From assembly GCA_013329455.1 (NCBI GenBank), contig DUKF01000014.1, forward strand, positions 1 to 16,306: DNA of 16,306 nt, written 5' to 3'. This DNA is from Methanotrichaceae archaeon (GTDB lineage Archaea > Halobacteriota > Methanosarcinia > Methanotrichales > Methanotrichaceae). The notes under the pieces are model-generated. The model had not been told where the DNA came from. It did no database searches and was given only the letters and a program-made list of their open reading frames with translations. Made by a program: the position numbers and the translations under genes. Positions 6,648 through 14,257 of this stretch are shown here, piece after piece (the first letter of the stretch is position 1; each line of letters opens with the position of its first letter).

Positions 6648-9506
6648 ATGAGTTTGCTCGAAGATTATTCGGCTCCTGAAATCGAATCGAAGTGGCAGCG
6701 CAAATGGTCCGAAGAGAGCGTCTTCCAGGCGGAACCAGCCCTCAAAAAGAAGTTCTTCATAACGATACCATACCCTTACTTGAACGGAAACCTCCACGCT
6801 GGCCACACCAGGACCTTCACCATCGGTGACGTCGTTGCAAGATACAGGCGGATGAGAGGCGAGAACGTCCTCTTTCCGATGGGCTTCCACGTCACGGGAA
6901 CTCCGATCGTCGGCCTGTCCGAGCTTGTGAAGAACAGGGATCCCGAGATCGAGAAGGTCTACATTGAACATCATGACATCCCGCCTGAGGTCTTCTACAC
7001 CCTGACGACGCCCCAGGCGATCGTTGACTACTTCAGAAAAGAGTCCAAATCGGCGATGCAGTCGATCGGCTACTCCATCGACTGGAGGCGTGAGTTCACA
7101 ACCACAGATCCCGCCTACAAGAAGTTCATCGAGTGGCAGTACAACATACTCCGGGAATTGGGATACGTCACCAAGGGAAGCCACCCAGTGAGGTGGTGTC
7201 CAAACGATCTGAACCCCGTCGAGGACCACGACATCCTCAAGGGCGAGGAGGCGACGATCATAGAATTCGCCCTAATCAAGTTCAGGATGGGCGACCAGAT
7301 CTTACCATGTGCGACCCTCAGGCCCGAGACGGTCTTCGGCGTCACCAACCTCTGGGTCAACCCCGATGTGGTCCACGCAATCGCGAAAGTCGATGGCGAG
7401 ACCTGGATCGTCAGCAACGAGGCCTACGAGAAGCTGACCTACACCGATAAGTCCGTGGAGAGGATCGGAGAGATGAGAGGCAGAGACCTGATCGGAAAGA
7501 AGGTCAAAAACCCCCTCACCGGTGCCGAGGTTCTCATCCTTCCAGCATCCTTCGTCGATCCAGACAACGGCAGCGGGATCGTCATGAGCGTTCCAGCCCA
7601 CGCCCCTTACGACTACCTGGCATTAAAGGACCTCTACGACAAAGACCTGAGCGGCTATGGGATCACCGAAGACCTCCGAAAAATTGAGTTCATCTCTCTG
7701 ATCGAGGTTCCCGACTACGGCGAGTTTCCCGCCGTCGAGGTTGTGGAGGAGTTGGGCGTCGTGGACCAGAACGACCCCAAGGCCGAGGAGGCGACAAAGC
7801 TCGTCTACAGAAGGGAGTTTCACAACGGGGTCCTCAAGGAGAAGACCGGAAAGTACGCTGGGGTAGCCGTCTCCAAGATAAAGGACATCCTCCTGGCAGA
7901 CCTGATCGAGCAGAATATCGCCGGGACCTTCTACGAGTTCAGCGAGACCCCCGTCATCTGCAGGTGCGGGACCCGGTGCGTCGTCAAGATGGTCAAAGAT
8001 CAGTGGTTTTTGAACTACTCCAACCCCGAATGGAAAGGGCGCGTCCTCGAGTGTCTGGCCAACATGAGGCTCATCCCCGAGGAGATCAGGACCGAGTTTG
8101 AGAATAAGATCGATTGGCTGAAGGAGAAGGCTTGCGCTAGGAGAAAGGGTCTGGGCACAAACCTTCCCTGGGACAAGGAGTGGCTGATCGAATCCTTGGG
8201 CGACTCCACCATCTACATGTCCTACTACATCCTGGCAAAGTACGTCAACGCCGGGATGAACATCGAAAACCTCGCGCCCGAGTTCTTCGACTACATATTC
8301 CTCGGCAAGGGAAATCCCGGAGAGGTCGCCGAACTAACGGGTATACCCCTCGAGACGGTCCTTCAGATCAGAAAGGACTTCCAGTACTGGTACCCTGTGG
8401 ACCTGCGGTCCTCGGGAAAGGACCTGGTCGCAAACCACCTACTCTTCTTCCTCTACCACCACGTGGCGATTTACCCGCCAGATCTCTGGCCCAAGGCGAT
8501 GGCAGTCAACGGTTTCGTCTCTCTTGAGGGAAAGAAGATGTCCAAGTCCAAGGGACCTCTCCTTACCCTCCGGCGGGCCGTTGACGCGAATGGCGCCGAC
8601 GTGACGAGGCTCTACATACTCTCGAACGCTGAGCACACCCAGGACGCCGACTGGCGAAACGAGGGTGTCGAGTCGACGAGGCAGCAGGTGTTCAGGTTCT
8701 ACAACATTGCAAGAGAGATCATCGCCGACGAAGAGATCGATGAGCAGGCCAAGCCCGAGCTTATTGACCGATGGATGGTGAGCCAACTTCAAAGGAGGAT
8801 CGAAGAGACGACGGAGGCCCTGGAGTTAATCCAGACCCGCCGGGCGGTCCAGAGCGCCTTCTACCACATTATCAACGACCTTCGCTGGTACCAGCGGCGG
8901 GGCGGAAAAAACCATCTCAGGTCCGTCCTGGACGTCTGGGTGAGGCTGATGGTCCCGTTCACCCCCCACGTATGCGAGGAGATCTGGGAGGAGATGGGGA
9001 GCGAAGGATACGTCTCCCTTGCCAAGTGGCCTGAGGCCGACCCCGACCTAATAGACTCCGAGGCTGAAATGGCCGAGGACCTTCTGGAGCGGACCCTCGG
9101 TGACGTCGAGGAGATTCTGAGGGTCACAAACCGAGCTCCCGAGAAGATCACCCTCTATTCGACCCAATTGTGGAAGAGGGCGATGCTGAAGGTGGCCCTG
9201 GACCTGAAGGAGGCGGGAGACCTGAACGTCGGCTCGATCATGAAGACGGCGATGGCCCTTCCTGAGGTCGCAGCCCACAAGAAGGAGGCTCCCAAGTACG
9301 CCCAGAGGCTGATGAAGGGAGCTCACGCCCTCAACTCCGACCCCCTCTCCATCGACGAATTTGAGACCCTCTCGCGGGAGAAGAGGTACCTGGAGAAGAC
9401 CTTCGGCTGCAAAGTCGAGGTCTACTCAGCCGACGAGCCCGGCGAGGACCCCATGGGCAAAAGCAAAAATGCGGAGCCAGGCCGGCCCGCGATCTTCATC
9501 GAGTGA
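6648..9506 (+). CDS. leuS: Leucyl-tRNA synthetase, archaeal/eukaryotic type
   Basis: 952 residues, full length for archaeal LeuRS, which charges tRNA-Leu with leucine. Class I signatures are intact: the HIGH motif appears as HAGH (residues 50-53) in YLNGNLHAGHTRTF, and KMSKS lies at 630-634. The CP1 editing domain is present with the T-rich TLRPETVFGVTNLWV and the GSGIVMSVPAHAPYDYLALK segment containing the conserved aspartate. A Cys-rich element, ICRCGTRC, and the archaeal-type placement of the insertions are consistent with the family. The anticodon-binding helical domain begins around RWMVSQLQRRIEE, and a C-terminal domain extends to FIE. It is second in the dapL-leuS operon and is followed by a hairpin/T8 terminator. 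The sequence shows no damage. Confidence 0.98.
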   Translation: MSLLEDYSAPEIESKWQRKWSEESVFQAEPALKKKFFITIPYPYLNGNLHAGHTRTFTIGDVVARYRRMRGENVLFPMGFHVTGTPIVGLSELVKNRDPEIEKVYIEHHDIPPEVFYTLTTPQAIVDYFRKESKSAMQSIGYSIDWRREFTTTDPAYKKFIEWQYNILRELGYVTKGSHPVRWCPNDLNPVEDHDILKGEEATIIEFALIKFRMGDQILPCATLRPETVFGVTNLWVNPDVVHAIAKVDGETWIVSNEAYEKLTYTDKSVERIGEMRGRDLIGKKVKNPLTGAEVLILPASFVDPDNGSGIVMSVPAHAPYDYLALKDLYDKDLSGYGITEDLRKIEFISLIEVPDYGEFPAVEVVEELGVVDQNDPKAEEATKLVYRREFHNGVLKEKTGKYAGVAVSKIKDILLADLIEQNIAGTFYEFSETPVICRCGTRCVVKMVKDQWFLNYSNPEWKGRVLECLANMRLIPEEIRTEFENKIDWLKEKACARRKGLGTNLPWDKEWLIESLGDSTIYMSYYILAKYVNAGMNIENLAPEFFDYIFLGKGNPGEVAELTGIPLETVLQIRKDFQYWYPVDLRSSGKDLVANHLLFFLYHHVAIYPPDLWPKAMAVNGFVSLEGKKMSKSKGPLLTLRRAVDANGADVTRLYILSNAEHTQDADWRNEGVESTRQQVFRFYNIAREIIADEEIDEQAKPELIDRWMVSQLQRRIEETTEALELIQTRRAVQSAFYHIINDLRWYQRRGGKNHLRSVLDVWVRLMVPFTPHVCEEIWEEMGSEGYVSLAKWPEADPDLIDSEAEMAEDLLERTLGDVEEILRVTNRAPEKITLYSTQLWKRAMLKVALDLKEAGDLNVGSIMKTAMALPEVAAHKKEAPKYAQRLMKGAHALNSDPLSIDEFETLSREKRYLEKTFGCKVEVYSADEPGEDPMGKSKNAEPGRPAIFIE

Positions 9507-9531
9507 AGGCGAAGGGATGGCTCCGGGCCGG

Positions 9532-9562
9532 GAGGGGTCTGGAACTACCCTCTATTTTTTTT
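9532..9562 (+). terminator. Hairpin plus T8 terminator of dapL-leuS
   Basis: GAGGGGT (9532-9538) can pair with ACCCTC (9547-9552) with one bulged G and an 8-nt loop. It is followed at once by TA and eight Ts (9555-9562). It sits 26 bp past the leuS stop. Archaeal termination needs mainly the oligo-T tract, so the T8 is the stronger evidence. Confidence 0.7.
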
Positions 9563-9805
9563 AGTTTTATGGAAAAAACTGCAGCTCTACTTTTGGGAGA
9601 TCAGCTGCCGCAAGTTTGACATATGTGGATTTTAAACCATATAATTATTCATTATAGAAGATAGGAATATAAAACGAGGCGTGACAATTTATTCAGCTAT
9701 TGTTATAAATTTGTTTGGGGTTCCTGAAGCAGGCCTCAGTATATCTCTAGTTCCAAAAGTTGAAATAAGTCCACATCACAACCTTGCCTTGAAGGTGGAA
9801 GAGTT
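9563..9805 (+). promoter_or_regulatory. AT-rich upstream region of the secreted protein gene
   Basis: About 240 bp without a gene, far more AT-rich than the leuS side. Several TATA-like elements occur, the best being AATATAAAA (about 9668-9676) and TTATAAAT (about 9702-9709). Both would give a leader of over 70 nt. A good Shine-Dalgarno, AAGGTGG (9792-9798), lies seven nt before the ATG at 9806 and fixes that start. The abrupt fall in GC after the leuS terminator marks the start of the accessory region. Confidence 0.5.
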
Positions 9806-10924
9806 ATGAAAAAACAGGCATATGGAATAACCCTGCTGGCTACACCGGTCTTTTTCATGGCGGTAGCACTCTTGTTGGTGATCTTCCCGGTTGCTGTCCA
9901 TGCTGGCTCTGCTGATGATGTGAACCTGGAGTTATTATCACAACAAAGCGAATCAATTCCGGACTCTGATTTTGAATTGATTAGCGAAGAATTTGGTGAT
10001 GATACAGACGAGGATACAGAAGAGGGTCTTACACGACAGCGAAATTGTTCCCACAGACCTCAGGAAGGTTCGGCTGCCCGTGTGTTTTATGATCGCCTGG
10101 TCTATATCATGGGCAACTTGCGGGTTACTGAATATGTCCATTCATCAGGCAGGGTCATGGACGAAGACGATGGCAGATACAAATACGATTGTTCTGGTTT
10201 TGTTGGTGACTTTATTCTTAACCAGTCATTGCCGGATCACTACAAGGATCTTGATGCCAACGACCTCAATGATGAAAACCGCACGCTAGCCAGGGGATTT
10301 TATGATTATTTTAGCGCGATTCTTGGCGATGAGGCTAACAACAAAAATGACTATTGGTACGTATTTAGATCATACGACGAAATACAGCCTGGCGATATCA
10401 TCGTGGCCAGATATAATGAAGAATGGCGCGATGATATGATTAATAAGTGGTGTGGCATCGCCAGTACCGGACATGTGATGGTGGCCTGGAGCTTCCCGGT
10501 CAATTCAACAACCAATAAGAACGAATTCTGGATTTACGTAATTGATTCTTCCAACCGCGGCCACTGCAAGGACTCCAGGAAGGCAAAATACGATAATGTA
10601 GACGAGATCAATAAAAGTGGCATCGGCAAGGGCGAGATGTGGTTCGGCTATGAACCAAGTACCCATCAGCCGATCTACTATAGGTGGAGCAGCTCTACAG
10701 GCTGTGACTATACTCTGCACAACAGTAAAACCATATGTACCGCAGAAAGATGTTGTGACGGAAAAAAATGCTCTGATGATAACCGTAAGGATAAAGCTTG
10801 CGTATCCAAGGAGAAGTGCATAACCGAAGGTGTGTACTACGAACGCCTGGAGGGCATCATCATGGCCCGGCCAATTTGGCCAGGCCAAGTTATAGTTGAG
10901 AACCAATTAAATGAAACTAATTAG
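9806..10924 (+). CDS. Secreted NlpC/P60-like cysteine hydrolase with Cys-rich tail (tentative)
   Basis: 372 residues. The N-terminus is a clear Sec signal: MKK, a hydrophobic core (residues 8-31), then a VHA cleavage site before GSADD. An acidic linker (50-74, rich in D/E) follows. The core has KYDCSGFVGDF with Cys129, IQPGDIIVARY (193-203) and STGHVMVAW with His223, then WIYVIDSSNRGH. This order of DCSG, PGDI and H-V with a following strand is the NlpC/P60 papain-like pattern, with Cys129 and His223 as likely catalytic residues. Residues 300-338 hold seven cysteines (300, 311, 316, 317, 322, 332, 338), probably a disulfide-bonded module. The protein should act outside the cell. Its substrate is unknown, as murein is not expected in such a host. 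GC is visibly lower than in the neighbouring core genes, suggesting transfer. The family call is moderate. Confidence 0.65.
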   Translation: MKKQAYGITLLATPVFFMAVALLLVIFPVAVHAGSADDVNLELLSQQSESIPDSDFELISEEFGDDTDEDTEEGLTRQRNCSHRPQEGSAARVFYDRLVYIMGNLRVTEYVHSSGRVMDEDDGRYKYDCSGFVGDFILNQSLPDHYKDLDANDLNDENRTLARGFYDYFSAILGDEANNKNDYWYVFRSYDEIQPGDIIVARYNEEWRDDMINKWCGIASTGHVMVAWSFPVNSTTNKNEFWIYVIDSSNRGHCKDSRKAKYDNVDEINKSGIGKGEMWFGYEPSTHQPIYYRWSSSTGCDYTLHNSKTICTAERCCDGKKCSDDNRKDKACVSKEKCITEGVYYERLEGIIMARPIWPGQVIVENQLNETN

Positions 10925-11076
10925 TTCTCCCCAGAATAGTGCTTATCGATATGAACAGGTCAAATTTTAAACACTTACGAGTTTGAGATTTGTCCGAAAT
11001 GTATCGTTAAACACTATTTATCTATTTAAAGGCTATTTAAAAGAGGGCGCTCGCCCGAGGTTAATCGAAGTCCCCC
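10925..11076. other. AT-rich intergenic stretch with TATA-like boxes
   Basis: About 150 bp between the secreted protein gene and the decayed trmO copy. The nine-base direct repeat TTAAACACT occurs at 10967-10975 and 11007-11015. TATA-like TATTTAAA elements lie near 11021-11030 and 11033-11041, roughly 40 bp before the 31-codon remnant frame at 11077. No clear terminator for the secreted protein gene is seen. Confidence 0.35.
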
Positions 11077-11172
11077 ATGGCCTTTAGCCCGGAGCTGGCA
11101 CACGAACTCATCCCAGATGGCTTCAAACTTCCGAAGCCCTTTTTTCCTTTCGAAGACAATCCCTCGCCATGA
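11077..11172 (+). pseudogene. Probable 3' remnant of an unidentified gene upstream of the decayed trmO
   Basis: A 31-codon frame beginning MAFSPELAHELIPDG and ending in LPKPFFPFEDNPSP, whose TGA overlaps the ATG of the decayed trmO (ATGA at 11169-11172). The same ending recurs before the intact trmO, where the frame reads VPKGFFPFEY and stops at 13825. Repetition of the FFPFE ending at both loci suggests a true gene end that once preceded trmO, not a chance frame. A stop lies in frame upstream (11062), so the rest of the gene is lost or frameshifted. I do not recognise the protein. It could instead be a genuine small protein. Confidence 0.35.
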
Positions 11173-11421
11173 ACCTCAAACAGATCGGCGTAATCCACTC
11201 ACCCTACAAGACGAGGACCGAGGCCCCCTTCCAGGGCAGGCATTCAAGCGAAGTCTTGCGAGGTTGAGGTCTTCGACGAATTTCTGCCGGATCTTGCTGA
11301 CGTGGAGGGGTGATAGCCACCTCATCCTCCTCTACTGGCTTGACAGGGCCAATAGAAGCATGCTCAAGGCATCTCCGAGGTCGACAGCGTCCCGAGCGCC
11401 ATCGTCGGCTGGAGGAAGTGA
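11169..11421 (+). pseudogene. trmO: Decayed, internally deleted copy of trmO (tRNA t6A37 methyltransferase)
   Basis: This stretch aligns with the intact trmO at 13835-14257 from ATG to stop. Damage visible in the DNA: (1) one extra T near 11255 in GAAGTCTTGCGAGG against GAAGTCTGCGAG; (2) at the Cys48 codon TGC has become TGA followed by TAG (11311-11316), with one extra base that shifts the frame again; (3) a deletion of about 172 bp at 11370/11371, matching 14035-14206 of the intact gene and removing the ATRSPNRPNPIG core. The product ends in the correct VGWRK stop codon. The gene cannot make a functional enzyme. A 54-bp block (11317-11370) is identical to the intact gene, while flanking parts differ at many positions. 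Confidence 0.88.
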
Positions 11422-11591
11422 ACATCTCAGGGGGTTTGCCACCGAAAAGAAAAATAGCTTCGGCAAGCCCCTCAGCAATTTTTGGATCAATCAAATTTTA
11501 TTTTTATTTTTAGCCAAATTGTTGTTGATTGCATCCCGATTTTAGTGGATGATTTTGGAGACACCATTACAATCACAGCTCATCCAAAACA
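11422..11591. other. 3' flank of the decayed trmO and upstream region of the beta-helix gene
   Basis: The first 30 or so bases (ACATCTCAGG, then GCCACCGAAA) resemble the sequence following the intact trmO (14258-14290), so the duplicated segment ends near 11450. After that the sequence becomes AT-rich with T-runs (TTTTATTTTTATTTTTAG, about 11497-11514) that could terminate any transcript coming from the left. Confidence 0.45.
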
Positions 11592-11600
11592 TTTTATAAT
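11592..11600 (+). promoter_or_regulatory. TATA-like box of the beta-helix gene
   Basis: TTTTATAAT is centred about 27 bp before the GTG at 11624, the spacing expected between an archaeal TATA box and a transcription start. No Shine-Dalgarno precedes the GTG or the following TTG, so the mRNA is probably leaderless. This is inferred from spacing only. Confidence 0.5.
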
Positions 11601-11623
11601 AGATCGGTTCAAAATAGATACTG

Positions 11624-13702
11624 GTGTTGAGGATGAGACTTGAGCTTAATTTGACACTCATGTTGATGCTTCTCTCTTCGACTTCGCAAGCTGCCACGAT
11701 ATCCGTTCCAGGAGATTACGCCACAATTCAGGCGGCCATTGATATGGCAAAAGATGGCGACTTGATCGAGGTGAAGAGTGGAATATATTACGAGAACGTG
11801 GATGTCAACAAGCCTCTAACAATGAGGGGCGTGGGGATGCCCACGGTTGACGCGAGCGGGAATGACACGGCGATCACGTTGAGTGCAGATGGTATCACGC
11901 TTGAGGGATTTGTTGCAACAAATGCAAGCGGAGGTGGGCGGGACGCAGGGATAAAGGTAAAATCAAACGACAATTACGTCAAGGGCAATAACGCCAGCGG
12001 GAACGACCGCTCTGGCATTCTCCTCCAAATGTCTCGCAACAACACCATCGCAAACAATAACGCCAGCGAGAACGATCACGGCATCAATCTCTATATCTCC
12101 AGCAATAACATCATGAGGGATAACCAGATGTCTGGTAACCTACACAACTTCGAAGCTTACGGTCACAATGATATTGACACAAGCAACCTTGTGGACGGAA
12201 AGCCAGTTTACTATCTGGTGGGTGCATCTGACAAGGTCATCGATTCGTCTTCAGATGCAGGCGTCGTCTACTGCATTGACTGCAGGAACATCGCGATGAG
12301 AGACCTGGCCCTCAAAAATAACGGATATGGGATCTGCTTCGAAAACACCAGCAATTCAAAAATAGAGAACAACAACGTCTCTGGTAGTTACTACGGCATC
12401 TATCTTACAAAGTCGGACAACAACACCATCGAGGGCAACAACGCCTTCGACAATGACGATGGCATCTATCTCATTTCATCCAGCAACAACACCATCGAGA
12501 GCAACAACGCCTTCGACAATGACGATGAGGGTATAGGCGTTTGGTCTTCCAGCAATAACATCATGAGAGATAACCAGATGTCTGGTAACAGATACAACTT
12601 CGGAGCTCACGGTCACAACAACGTCGACACCAGCAACCTTGTGGATGGAAAGCCAGTTTACTATTTGGTAGATGCGTTTGACATTGTTGTAGATTCGTCT
12701 TTGGATGCAGGCGTCGTCTCCTGCGTTGACTGTGTGAACATTACTGTGAGCGGTCTGAACATTAAAAATAACAGCTATGGGATCTGCTTCGACAATACCA
12801 GCAACTCAATAGTGAAAAACAATAGCGTCAGCTACAACGAAATATCAGGCATCGGACTCTCTTTGTCCTGCAACAACACAGTCGAGGGCAACACAGTCAC
12901 TGTCAATACCGACGAAGGTATCCGACTTGCTTCGGCCAGCAACAACATAATCGAGGGCAACACAATCACTGGTAATATCGACCACGGCATCTATCTCTAT
13001 TCCTCCATTGGTAACACCATCGCGAGCAACAACGTCAGCTACAACGACGAAGGCATCGATCTCTACTACTCCGACAGTAACACCATCGGGGGCAACAACG
13101 TCAGCTATAACGGCGAAGGCATCCAACTCTATTCGTCCAGCAAAAATATGATATTGCGCAACAAAGCCATCGATAACAATAATTATGGTATCAGTCTTTT
13201 ATTTTCTGATAACAATACCATCGCGGACAACAATGCTACTGGCAACGAAGACGGTATCCATCTCGGAGAATCCAGCAACAATAATATCGAGGGCAACAAC
13301 GCAGGTCACAATGAATTTAGTGGCTTTGTCCTCTCAGCAAGTTCCAACAACACCATCCTAGACAACAATGCCTGCTATAACGGATTTGGCATCGAACTCG
13401 TGGATTCCAGCAATAGCAATATTATATCGGAGAACAACGCCAGCTACAACGAATTTGTAGGCATCCGCCTCCCAGATTCCAACAACGACAACAACGTAAT
13501 CTACCGGAACAGTTTCGTTGACAACGAGAAGATTAACGCCGGTGACATCGACATTAACCAATGGGACGACGGCACCATGGGCAACTACTACAGCAACTTC
13601 GATTGCAGCGACTCGAACAGTGACGGTATCTGCGATTCCGCCTACAAAATCCCGGGCGGCGAAAGCGTGGACAAGTATCCATTGGCGAAGCCTCCGACCT
13701 GA
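11624..13702 (+). CDS. Secreted NosD-like right-handed parallel beta-helix protein
   Basis: 692 residues from a GTG start; ATG at 11633 is the alternative. A signal peptide (LTLMLMLLSSTSQA, cleaved near residue 23) precedes ISVPGDYATIQAAIDMAKDG, the classic opening of NosD/CASH-type beta-helix proteins. The body is a run of roughly 22-24-residue rungs of the form SNNTIEGNNAxxNDDGIYL. A 103-residue block recurs with a 150-residue offset (about 159-261 and 309-411), each containing NIMRDNQMSGN, NLVDGKPVYYLV and a CxDC pair. The C-terminus has DSNSDGICDSAYKIPGG, an acidic possibly Ca-binding turn common in methanogen NosD-like proteins, with no obvious membrane anchor. It probably acts as a surface or envelope glycan-binding or structural protein. 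A copper role should not be assumed from the NosD name. It lies between two trmO copies. Confidence 0.9.
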   Translation: MLRMRLELNLTLMLMLLSSTSQAATISVPGDYATIQAAIDMAKDGDLIEVKSGIYYENVDVNKPLTMRGVGMPTVDASGNDTAITLSADGITLEGFVATNASGGGRDAGIKVKSNDNYVKGNNASGNDRSGILLQMSRNNTIANNNASENDHGINLYISSNNIMRDNQMSGNLHNFEAYGHNDIDTSNLVDGKPVYYLVGASDKVIDSSSDAGVVYCIDCRNIAMRDLALKNNGYGICFENTSNSKIENNNVSGSYYGIYLTKSDNNTIEGNNAFDNDDGIYLISSSNNTIESNNAFDNDDEGIGVWSSSNNIMRDNQMSGNRYNFGAHGHNNVDTSNLVDGKPVYYLVDAFDIVVDSSLDAGVVSCVDCVNITVSGLNIKNNSYGICFDNTSNSIVKNNSVSYNEISGIGLSLSCNNTVEGNTVTVNTDEGIRLASASNNIIEGNTITGNIDHGIYLYSSIGNTIASNNVSYNDEGIDLYYSDSNTIGGNNVSYNGEGIQLYSSSKNMILRNKAIDNNNYGISLLFSDNNTIADNNATGNEDGIHLGESSNNNIEGNNAGHNEFSGFVLSASSNNTILDNNACYNGFGIELVDSSNSNIISENNASYNEFVGIRLPDSNNDNNVIYRNSFVDNEKINAGDIDINQWDDGTMGNYYSNFDCSDSNSDGICDSAYKIPGGESVDKYPLAKPPT
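12098..12407 (+). repeat. Internal duplication within the beta-helix gene, copy 1
   Basis: About 310 bp running from the codons for SSNNIMRDNQ to GIYL. It recurs 450 bp later as 12548-12857. Landmarks AGCAATAACATCATGAG (12101 and 12551) and AGCAACCTTGTGGA (12182 and 12632) keep a constant 450-bp offset, so no indel has occurred between copies. The difference is spread over many silent and non-silent positions. Confidence 0.85.
12548..12857 (+). repeat. Internal duplication within the beta-helix gene, copy 2
   Basis: Second copy of the 310-bp block at 12098-12407, in the same direction and frame. The encoded segment carries SCVDC in place of YCIDC and GAHGHNNVD in place of EAYGHNDID. About 140 bp of simple rung repeats separates the two copies. 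Confidence 0.85.
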
Positions 13703-13834
13703 GGAAAATGACTTAATGGTCTCCTGCGTTGCGATCAGGGTTTCATAACGAGACAAAAGGCGTCGGGCCCGATGGGCCCAATCTCCTTCACAGTTCCGAA
13801 GGGCTTTTTTCCTTTTGAATACTAAACTTGAGCC
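13703..13834. other. Intergenic between the beta-helix gene and trmO, with hairpin and gene-end remnant
   Basis: Holds GGGCCC-GAT-GGGCCC (13765-13779), able to form a short hairpin, and a T6 tract (13805-13810) that could weakly terminate the beta-helix transcript. A 17-codon frame at 13772-13825 ends VPKGFFPFEY and resembles the LPKPFFPFE ending at 11128-11154, marking the left end of the segment shared with the decayed copy. No strong Shine-Dalgarno precedes trmO, only TTGAG. Confidence 0.5.
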
Positions 13835-14257
13835 ATGAAACTAAAACAGATCGGCGTCATCCATTCCCCCTACAAGACGAAGTCCGAGGCCCCCTTCCAG
13901 GGCAGGCATTCCGATGAAGTCTGCGAGTTGGAAGTCTTCGACGAATTTCTCCCGGGCCTCGCAGACGTTGAGGGGTGCACCCACCTCATCCTCCTCTACT
14001 GGCTTGACAGGGCCAATAGAAGCATGCTCAAGGCCTTTCCGCCCTACGACGGAAAGGAGCACGGGGTCTTCGCCACCCGGTCGCCGAACAGGCCAAACCC
14101 CATCGGCTTCGGGATCGTCGAGCTTCTGGGAGTCGAGGGCGGGAGGCTGAAGGTGAGGGGTCTAGACGCCATCGAGGGCTCGCCGCTTCTGGACATCAAG
14201 CCCTACTTTTCAGAAGTTGACAGCATCCCGAGCGCCACCGTCGGCTGGAGGAAGTGA
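13835..14257 (+). CDS. trmO: TrmO/UPF0066 family tRNA (N6-threonylcarbamoyladenosine-37) methyltransferase
   Basis: 140 residues, the usual size of archaeal UPF0066 (TsaA-like) proteins. By homology to E. coli TrmO it transfers a methyl group from SAM to t6A37 of certain threonine tRNAs; the archaeal substrate is inferred. Conserved elements: IGVIHSPYKTKSEAPFQGR at the N-terminus, CTHLILLYWLDRA near residue 48, and the signature GVFATRSPNRPNPIG with IVELLG following, then GLDAIEGSPLLDIKPY near the C-terminus. The frame is intact. A damaged duplicate lies upstream at 11169-11421, so this is the working copy. It has weak initiation signals and no tight neighbour, so it is probably a single-gene unit. 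Confidence 0.93.
   Translation: MKLKQIGVIHSPYKTKSEAPFQGRHSDEVCELEVFDEFLPGLADVEGCTHLILLYWLDRANRSMLKAFPPYDGKEHGVFATRSPNRPNPIGFGIVELLGVEGGRLKVRGLDAIEGSPLLDIKPYFSEVDSIPSATVGWRK

Noticed and set aside
11117..11545. 142-codon plus-strand frame containing HLILLYWLDRANRSMLKA
   Set aside because: It reads through the decayed trmO in mixed frames. Only the part between the damage sites matches TrmO and the rest is out-of-frame sequence, so it is not a gene.
9507..11623. Insertion sequence responsible for the accessory region
   Set aside because: No transposase frame and no terminal inverted repeats or target duplications could be found by eye. The only long repeats are the two trmO copies.
12869..13500. 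CRISPR array or minisatellite suggested by regular AACAACACCATCGAG-like repeats
   Set aside because: The repeats are in frame, degenerate and encode beta-helix rungs. There are no fixed-length unique spacers.
11624..13702. Copper-handling NosD of nitrous oxide reduction
   Set aside because: Only the beta-helix repeat resembles NosD. There is no nos cluster or copper ligand pattern, so the name refers to fold only.
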